Shown: positions 6,673 to 12,320 of the stretch, piece after piece
How the letters are laid out: each line of letters begins with the position of its first letter
Position numbering within the stretch: position 1 is the first letter of the stretch
NCBI GenBank assembly: GCA_028565715.1
Contig: JAOXYC010189134.1
Span: forward strand, 1-12,320
Length of the DNA stretch: 12,320 nt
DNA from: Phoronis pallida
Taxonomy: Eukaryota; Phoronida; Phoronidae
Direction of reading: 5' to 3'
Translations under genes and position numbers: made by a program
The notes under the pieces: model-generated
What the model saw: only the letters and a program-made list of their open reading frames with translations
What the model was told of the DNA's origin: nothing
Database searches by the model: none

Positions 6673-7393
6673 GTATGGATTGTATCTTTGGTTTTGCTTG
6701 GGTATAAGCCCAGCATGTATAAATTTGGAATGATGAAAAACGGATGCCTTAGCTTATATTGGAAATGTTTTGGCCTAGTCTCTGCCACAGCCCAGCTCAG
6801 CCGCCGGTCTGTGCTAACAGCGCGATAAGCGAGTCTCGTTGATGACGTCACTCCGCTTAAACTCAATTGTAACTCGATCCCTACTTTCGGTAAGACCCCC
6901 CGCGATTGATACAGTCTCTCGATCTATTTTAAAACAACGCAGGTTTTCCCCTTTTGATGATAGAACATAAAGCTTTTCTATCACTGAATCACTCCATGCC
7001 TTCCACACAGCTTCATATCTGCCCATGAATAACTACCCTTCATCATTTCCTGCGCGCGCGAATCATATTTATTTTTGTATTTTGACTCTGTGATGACTCT
7101 CTTGTGTAAACATTCACCCCATAATATTAAATTTAAAAAAATATATACTGAAAACACAACTCAAAAAGCCTGGCAAACTGATCTTGGGACTATTGACAAC
7201 CTATTGCTTTGTAAAGTGTGTTTTATGAGAAAGTATTTGCATTCAAAGGAGTTAAGAAAACTCCGACGATCCGGGTAAATCACAAAATTGCAGTTGGTCA
7301 GATCTATAAATTCTCACTATGTAACTCCCTGGATGGATCATGATCTACAGTTTGTTATTTGGTTTGATTTTAAATGGAATATTCCAATTTCAG
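6673..7393. other. DIP2 intron, 721 nt, with a GC-richer repeat-like patch
   Basis: The first about 100 nt and the last about 330 nt are ordinary AT-rich intron. The middle (about 6780-7060) is distinctly GC- and CpG-richer and is listed separately. It ends with the acceptor CCAATTTCAG at 7393. Confidence 0.7.
6780..7060 (-). mobile_element. Possible old mobile-element fragment (GC-richer patch)
   Basis: The patch contains CpG-bearing segments unlike the intron around it (CAGCCGCCGGTCTG, CAGCGCGATAAGCG, CCCCCCGCGATTG) and ends in TGCGCGCGCG near 7050-7060. A 70-codon open frame runs on the minus strand at 6814-7026 (MGRYEAVWKAWSD...), but I do not recognise a protein family in it. The octamer TGACGTCA, a consensus CRE/ATF site, is at 6843-6850. 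No terminal repeats or target duplication were found, so the mobile-element reading rests only on composition. Confidence 0.3.
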
Positions 7394-7517
7394 ATTCCAT
7401 CAGGCCTTCCACGTAACATTGAAGCCGCAATACAAAGATATGGCTCGGCATCGTATAAAGCATCATGTCTTACAACACTGGACCACAATGGGAAACCGGT
7501 CTTCACATTAACATATG
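7394..7517 (+). CDS. DIP2: DIP2 exon: start of first FAAL-like adenylation domain
   Basis: The acceptor is AATTTCAG, ending at 7393; the donor is TATG|GTAGGT at 7517/7518; phase is 0 in and 1 out. It encodes IPSGLPRNIEAAIQRYGSAS, then YKASCLTTLDHNGKPVFTLT and Y-G. This matches the opening of the first FAAL-like domain of DIP2 (an xxPxxxExALQRWG helix, CLTxxDxxGKPxxxLTYGKL), where the acyl-adenylate-forming fold begins. The first catalytic-like loop of the domain lies further downstream, outside the window. Confidence 0.95.
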
Positions 7518-7990
7518 GTAGGTTTTGTCAGTATGTTTTGAACTTATATTTTATAAATACAACACTTGAATCAGGTTTATGCAAATTGTGTTGTTTTATG
7601 TATATTTGAGTGATGAGCTTTACGTTTTGTTCCCAAATTGGAGATGTTGTCGGCCGTTAACATTGTAAAAAACACAAAAAACCATTGTGCCCACAGTTTC
7701 TTATCTGTTCAAAAGATGGTGCCACATGTTTCAATAACTTTTATTGCTCTCAATAGGTGGCTCTTTTGAATGACTGCTCAGTACCTCTAATGTGTTTTCA
7801 CCATTCTGCCTTGTATTTGGTTTTAGAAATTTTGATAGTGTTTTTGAATAAATAATTACATAAAATAAGTAACCATTCAATTCAATAACAGAGCAATTAT
7901 AGCTTTATCTACCCTGAGCTGATTCTTCTAATACATAAAATGCCATCTTCCGGATTTTTCACATCGATTTGTATTTTTCTCACTTTGCAG
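7518..7990. other. DIP2 intron, 473 nt
   Basis: This AT-rich intron contains no exon or repeat I can support. It ends with the acceptor TTTCTCACTTTGCAG at 7990. Confidence 0.8.
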
Positions 7991-8082
7991 GTAAACTGTT
8001 TAGTCGGACACACAAAATAGCCTACAGTTTGCTGAATAAACTTGGAACCAAACACGAGCCAGCTATAAAACCTGGAGACCGG
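7991..8082 (+). CDS. DIP2: DIP2 exon: GKLFSRTHKIAYSLLNKLGTK segment
   Basis: The acceptor ends at 7990; the donor is CCGG|GTGAGT at 8082/8083; phase is 1 in and 0 out. It encodes GKLFSRTHKIAYSLLNKLGT and KHEPAIKPGDR. The family pattern is LTYGKLWxRSxKxAYxLLNKLGTKxEPxxKPGDR, so both joins are fixed by homology. The segment is an N-terminal helix of the adenylation fold. Confidence 0.95.
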
Positions 8083-8438
8083 GTGAGTATATTATTGGGC
8101 TTTCTATTAGGCGTAAAGGACCCTTTCAAACTATATCATTGATCATACATGAGTCTCACTCTAGTGGTAAAATTTCACTCTAAAATCCAATTAATTTGTT
8201 CACTCATCTAGAATAAGTGAGCCAGTTAGGTGTATTCACACAAAGCCTGTGTGTCATGTTTATGACCAGGTAATAACCCTAATCCCCTCAAATTTGAGCC
8301 TTGATGGTTTCAACATTTGTTTATAGGTAGCGCTAGTATATCCCAAAAAAGACCATTCATTTATGTGTGAAAAGCTATTAACATAATTATGTACTTGATA
8401 TAAAATCGAGGCTTGATGGTTTGAACATTTGTTTACAG
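8083..8438. other. DIP2 intron, 356 nt, holding a decayed exon copy
   Basis: This is ordinary AT-rich intron except for a duplicated segment at 8295-8369 that copies the acceptor and first part of the next exon. Confidence 0.8.
8295..8369 (+). pseudogene. Pseudo-exon: partial tandem copy of exon 8439-8549 with its acceptor
   Basis: Positions 8301-8350 match 8413-8462 at 45 of 50 positions, an offset of 112 bp. The similarity covers intron tail, AG and exon start. From 8327 the copy reads VALVYPKKDHSFMC, against VALVYPNNDPISFMC in the real exon, with one codon missing. It then runs into unrelated sequence and an in-frame TAA at 8384. The copy keeps an acceptor AG (TTTATAG, ending at 8326). 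It is a relic of a partial exon duplication, not a functional exon; if used as an acceptor it would end the protein early. Confidence 0.85.
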
Positions 8439-8549
8439 GTGGCGCTAGTATATCCCAATAACGACCCTATTTCCTTCATGTGTGCATTCTACGGGTGTAT
8501 ATCTGCTGGAGTTGTACCTGTCCCGATTGAAGTTCCTACATCACGTAGG
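8439..8549 (+). CDS. DIP2: DIP2 exon: VALVYPNNDP ... VPVPIEVP segment of FAAL-like domain 1
   Basis: The acceptor is TTTACAG, ending at 8438; the donor is TAGG|GTAAGT at 8549/8550; phase is 0 on both sides, 37 codons. It encodes VALVYPNNDPISFMCAFYGC, ISAGVVPVPIEVP and TSRR. The family pattern is GDRVALVYPNNDPxxFMxAFYGCLLAxVxPVPIEVPLTRK, the conserved nucleotide-fold strand and helix near the start of ANL adenylation domains. This is the last exon in the window; the following exon (expected to begin like KDAGxQQIGFLLGSCG) was not found downstream. Confidence 0.95.
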
Positions 8550-8727
8550 GTAAGTTAATGTCCCCCCCCCCTCCACCCAACAGCTGATTGGGATGGAGTT
8601 TCCATACATTGTCTCAAGTCCATATAATAGATTTTTGTTTAATTAAAAAATGTATAAGTGCTACTATCAAAAGTATAAATTATAAAATGTAGATTAAAAC
8701 TGACAATAGGTCAAGTCAAATAAAAAA

Positions 8728-8839
8728 TTAAAATGACTGGCTACAATTATATTATGAGCATGCCACCGCCCTTCTTTGCATTTCATCTGAAGAAGTGCAG
8801 TTCGCATGTCCATTATGTTATTTTAGCCAGTCATTTTAA
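8728..8839. repeat. 112-nt imperfect hairpin (16-bp perfect base)
   Basis: TTAAAATGACTGGCTA (8728-8743) is exactly complementary to TAGCCAGTCATTTTAA (8824-8839). Pairing continues inward with mismatches for about 20 bp more (AATTATATTATG...GCATGC against GCATGTCCATTATGTTATT). The apex 8775-8796 (TTTGCATTTCATCTGAAGAA) has internal CTTCTT/AAGAAG pairing. It could be a small MITE or an intronic structured RNA. Confidence 0.65.
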
Positions 8840-8932
8840 CTTTTTGTTTTACCGACATATTTGTCAATTTTATTCTACATTTTATTGTTTTTGTCAAAAC
8901 AAATTTTGCATAATGGCTCCTTTTGCGAAGGG

Positions 8933-8973
8933 GTTAAAACACCTTTGCATTTTATCTTTCAAGAAGTTTTAAC
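8933..8973. repeat. Second hairpin sharing its apex with 8728-8839
   Basis: GTTAAAAC (8933-8940) and GTTTTAAC (8966-8973) are inverted repeats. The enclosed TTTGCATTTTATCTTTCAAG (8944-8963) followed by AAGT closely resembles the apex of the preceding hairpin at 8775-8796. Confidence 0.5.
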
Positions 8974-9876
8974 TCAATGCCCCACACTTATCGAAATTCA
9001 ATGCTGTTTTATGCAAACATGGTTGAAACATTCTTGAAGATTGTTACATTTTCTTGAGGCCACTGTTAAGAACTGGATGTTATTCTATCACCACCATGTT
9101 TTTTTGCATCATAGTATGTTTTATAAATGTTGGGCACACATTTCCATTAATTGGCTGTATACATTTTTGACTTGCGACACCCACTCTTTCAAGCTCAAAA
9201 TCTGAATTTGACCCGATCTGATTGATGGAATCACGTCATATTCTGCTATAAAATGTCCGTTAACTGAATTATTTTCACGCCCGCTTGATGTTAGTTATGC
9301 TATTAATAGCCTTGTAAAATCACTCTGACTTACTAAATTGATGCGAGAAGGAGTGTATTTGTAAGACTTAGACAAGCATTGCAGCATTATATTAGGTTGC
9401 CTTTCAGTGCAGTTATTAGTTCAAATTAAAATGAAATATGAGCAATATTGTGTGGTGGAGTTTAATTTCCTTAATAACCAAGATGCATGACTTCTATAGT
9501 CTAAACAAGACACAGTATTGAAAGAGGCATGTTTTATCTTAACATTCAAATTAATTTCAATAAACATTGCAAAGATAGTCGAAAAATTCTTGAAAAAATA
9601 TGTGAATATTTGAAGTTAATATTTTTACTAATTTTCTGTTACTACATAATTCTTCATTTAGTTTTTACGTCATCCTGGATCCGGTAACATGGTACTTGGG
9701 TTTTAACTGTTTTATTTCTACATGCTTTTTTCATGTAATGAGCCTTGGTTTATTCAACTCATGGCTTTATACATTGTCAGCAGTATCTTACTCTCTCTGT
9801 AAAACATGAAAATTCACTTACTACAGGATTTGCAATCTGTGTGTTCAAGGAGAAGACCTTGATTTTAAATAGATCT

Positions 9877-10200
9877 CTAGGATGGTTGACAATGTTACCA
9901 TTATGCTATACAAATCAATGTAGATTAAAAGGTCAACAATTTTTTTTGATTTTGTTGTTTGCTAAGAAATGTGTGGCGTCATATCAAGTCATTTTGTAGC
10001 CTAGTACATTGGAAAAATCATCTTATGTCAAATCATTTCTAAATCATAATTCCAAACACAAAACTTGTAAAATATATCATATGCAGGGATTTCTGTTTTA
10101 GATATTTTTGGCAGTAATCTTGCAACATCAAAAAATATTGTTAACTTTTTTTAATCAAAATTGGCTTGTTTATCGTAATGGTTACATTGTCAACCATACC
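9877..10200. mobile_element. Diverged foldback element, same family as 4241-4710
   Basis: The left end CTAGGATGGTTGACAATG (9877-9894), followed by TACCATTATGCTAT, is mirrored on the opposite strand at about 10172-10198 (TAATGGTTACATTGTCAACC on the plus strand). Similarity of the arms continues inward for about 75 nt (AGATTAAAA...TCAACAATTTTTTTTGAT against its complement near 10132-10160). The middle (about 9970-10130) is unpaired. The outer ends are eroded and no target duplication was identified. Confidence 0.65.
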
Positions 10201-10626
10201 AGAGTATCCTCCTTTAATGCGTATTACGGTACACAAAATTTTGTCTTGAGTTTTGCAAAATATTCCTTAATGAAATAACTCTGCTCAAGAAAATTTGCTT
10301 CATAAGTATCAACTCCTGTCTGCACATCTTGATATGAAGTGTTGCCGAGCGTACAAATGCACTGTTTTAATTGACCTGTTTAGTTCAGTGATAATTTATC
10401 GTCCTTTTGATTCATCATCGTGACAAGCAATTAGAGAGTGATCTTATTAAAGTGATGTATCGCCTCTAATGTTGCTTTATATAGGACGGAAGTGATTTTT
10501 AATATACAAGCCTCAGTTGACCGCCGTTGAGTGTATTGCCGAGTGTGTTGAGTGCATCCATGCGTGTATGTTTTACCATTCCACTTGGCTAATTGTCTGT
10601 GGATCTACTAAAATATACTTAAATAT

Positions 10627-10958
10627 TGAATTATTTATGCTATGAAATTGCCTCCCGTTATATAAGTGACATTTTTGGAAACCCTTTCTAATAAAAAATA
10701 CATGATAGATGACTTCAGATGTGACAATTTTTTTTGTCTTAACACTGAATTATTTATGCTATGAAATTGCTTCCCTGAATAAGTGACATTTTTGGAAACT
10801 CTTTCTTTTAAAAAATACATGATAGATGACTTCAGATGTGACATTTTTTTTTGTCTTAACACTGAATTATTTATGCTATGAAATTGCTTCCCTGAATAAG
10901 TGACATTCTTGGAAACTCTTTCTTTTAAAAAATACATGATAGATGACGAGATGTGATT
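10627..10958 (+). repeat. Tandem array, about 2.8 copies of a 117-119-bp unit
   Basis: Units begin TGAATTATTTATGCTATGAA at 10627, 10746 and 10863 (spacing 119 and 117). Copies 2 and 3 are almost identical, and copy 1 is more diverged (extra TATA near 10660). The third copy is cut short after ATAGATGAC, with a short eroded remainder. Because 117 is divisible by three, the minus strand stays open for 114 codons (10635-10979) with a repeated peptide; this is a by-product of the repeat, not a gene. Confidence 0.9.
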
Positions 10959-12320
10959 GTATTCCTGGGCTTTCAACAACAGTGATAGCCAAAGAGATAA
11001 CCCTCTGGATAATTGCTAGTCAGGATTTATGTTCACTGAACAACACTCGACTCGACTATAAACGGTTATTTTATTTCCGAAACATCGTTTTTACATCACT
11101 CAGATCGAGCATGTTTATTGATTAAGCACAAACTCGTACAAGCTTCATTTACAGACGACCAGTTTATTTATCACCCAATTAAGTAATTAAGGGATTTAAC
11201 TCAATTCCATTGACAGGTTCGTTTTAATCTTGGCAAATGACCATTGCTCTAGTTTACTGCACATTTCAAGGTCGCTTACTATTTATATTTGTTGAGTCTT
11301 TTACGTTTGCAGCATTTCAATACAAGACTTGCAAGCTTACGCCGGAAAACACTCTGAATTTAAAGAGCCCTCTGTAGTCAACGAGTAACGTACAGAAATT
11401 GCGATGGAATGTTATTTGAAGTTTGATCAATGTACCAGACTAATCAAACTATTCTGAACTGAATTTGTAACAATCTCTGCAAATTGGTTAAGTCAAGCAC
11501 ACTGAAGTATACAGACGACCCGTCGCAAAGATTGGCGACTTACTTGTACTTATTTTTTTCACCGCACCGAGTGCATCTTAGATTACCTGACAACCAAATT
11601 CAGTTAATCAAGCTTAAACTATCAGTGATTGGTCTGTCTGGTACATGAATCTTGTAAGTGTCTTGGCATTTCAAATCAGATTATAGAAATATTGTAACAA
11701 CTACAGAATTCATACATTTGGAACATTTTCAGTTGTTTAGAGTAAGATTTCACACCATTTCCAATGCAGGTGTTCTGTCTACAAATATTGTATGAAACTA
11801 TGAATAAAATGGTTAATACATTTTTACAAAATTTAGTTAAAACATACACTCACAATAATGGGCCAATTTTTTAATAAACAATTTTAACATTTTTGAGTTG
11901 TAATATGAGTATGTTGCTTAGGTACTTAAAGAAAGCTGTTGATAGCCAAAAGTATGCAAAAGGGGTCGTTTACACCCTTTTTATTACCAAGCAGACATTT
12001 TTTATATAAACTTGTGTTACCTGGTGCAACATGTTACCGTGGTAATAGTATGAATAATGTGTGCCATACATCAGCTAAAATTGATTTTTTATGAAACTTG
12101 TAAAAAACAAGATTTTTTCAATTCATAATCCAGTTGGCTTAGATCATCATGAACAACAATGAAGGTGCTTGTTATATAAATATTTATAAACCAATCCTAT
12201 TTGTCTACTACATTTGGAGTGCCAGAAATTAGAAAGTTTACTAGTTCTGGATTTAAGTTTTCAGCCTTACAAACCTTTTATTTTATAGTCGGTTGAAATC
12301 TGGGTTTTATAAAGGTCGAC
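10959..12320. other. AT-rich intron DNA, nothing recognised
   Basis: No exon, RNA gene or strong repeat is supported. TACAGACGACC occurs twice (about 11151-11161 and 11509-11519) and short palindromes exist (e.g. TTACCGTGGTAA near 12034-12045), but none has a readable role. Confidence 0.5.

Larger units (their letters stand above)
8550..12320. other. Long DIP2 intron (at least 3.77 kb), runs off the window
   Basis: A careful look for the next conserved DIP2 block (DAG-QQIGFLLGSCG) found nothing. The intron begins with GTAAGT and a run of ten C at 8562-8571. It contains paired hairpins (8728-8973), an unremarkable AT-rich stretch (8974-9870), a foldback repeat (9877-10200) and a 117-119-bp tandem array (10627-10958). 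The remaining 10959-12320 is AT-rich sequence in which I see no gene, RNA or clear repeat. Confidence 0.75.

Noticed and set aside
6459-6866. 135-codon minus-strand frame
   Set aside because: It is mostly the complement of DIP2 exon 6482-6672 and adjacent intron, with no family resemblance.
8550-8582. Acceptor-like CCACCCAACAG shortly after the donor at 8550, suggesting a tiny or recursive intron
   Set aside because: An intron of about 33 nt is too short for normal splicing, and the following sequence shows no DIP2 coding.
8733-8972. 79-codon plus-strand frame
   Set aside because: It lies over the two hairpins in AT-rich intron, is rich in Phe/His/Cys from T-rich codons, and lacks a domain.
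10635-10979. 114-codon minus-strand frame with internal peptide repeats
   Set aside because: Openness follows from a tandem DNA repeat whose period is a multiple of three; no start context or homology supports a gene.
1-12320. Prokaryotic defence, phage, CRISPR or biosynthetic system
   Set aside because: The window is a spliced eukaryotic locus with SINE and MITE repeats; no such genes or arrays are present.

Overview
This is a eukaryotic genomic window. It carries the 5' part of one intron-rich gene on the plus strand, set in AT-rich, repeat-laden intron DNA. Joining exons at GT/AG sites keeps one frame open across eight confident exons, and the encoded protein is clearly a disco-interacting protein 2 (DIP2) orthologue. 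It contains an N-terminal DMAP1-binding domain (GDITQKGYDKKR, SEIRTEAV), a low-complexity linker (SLADV, PPDVT), a conserved block (KIQQLLNTLKRPKR, LQEFFEEE) and the start of the first FAAL-like adenylation domain (LTYGKL, LLNKLGTK, PGDRVALVYPNNDP, VPVPIEVP). The exon style, a tRNA-derived SINE and several foldback elements suggest a marine invertebrate, perhaps a non-vertebrate deuterostome such as a hemichordate. The species cannot be settled from this sequence.

Layout. 1-2007 is upstream or first-intron DNA with a repeat fragment at the edge, a 110-bp tandem duplication carrying a 218-bp MITE (398-621), and a degenerate tandem repeat (about 1190-1490). A possible alternative first coding exon lies at 2008-2075. 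Intron DNA with a 300-bp SINE (2281-2580, target-site duplication seen) and a possible 66-nt cassette exon (3625-3690) comes before the first confident exon. Confident exons: 3778-3945, 4820-4945, 5239-5508, 5873-6019, 6482-6672, 7394-7517, 7991-8082, 8439-8549. They total 1229 nt (about 410 codons), roughly the first quarter of a typical DIP2 of about 1,500-1,600 residues. A 470-bp foldback element fills much of intron 3946-4819. A decayed copy of the start of exon 8439-8549 sits 112 bp upstream of it. From 8550 to the window end is one intron of at least 3.77 kb, with paired hairpins, a foldback repeat and a 117-119-bp tandem array; the rest of the gene lies beyond the window.

The canonical DIP2 first exon (the helix just before GDITQKGY) is not visible and is probably upstream. 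There is no operon, CRISPR, phage or defence system here. The notable content is gene architecture (alternative N-terminal exons, a run of phase 1-1 linker exons, a pseudo-exon duplication) and transposon history that can be read directly from the sequence.
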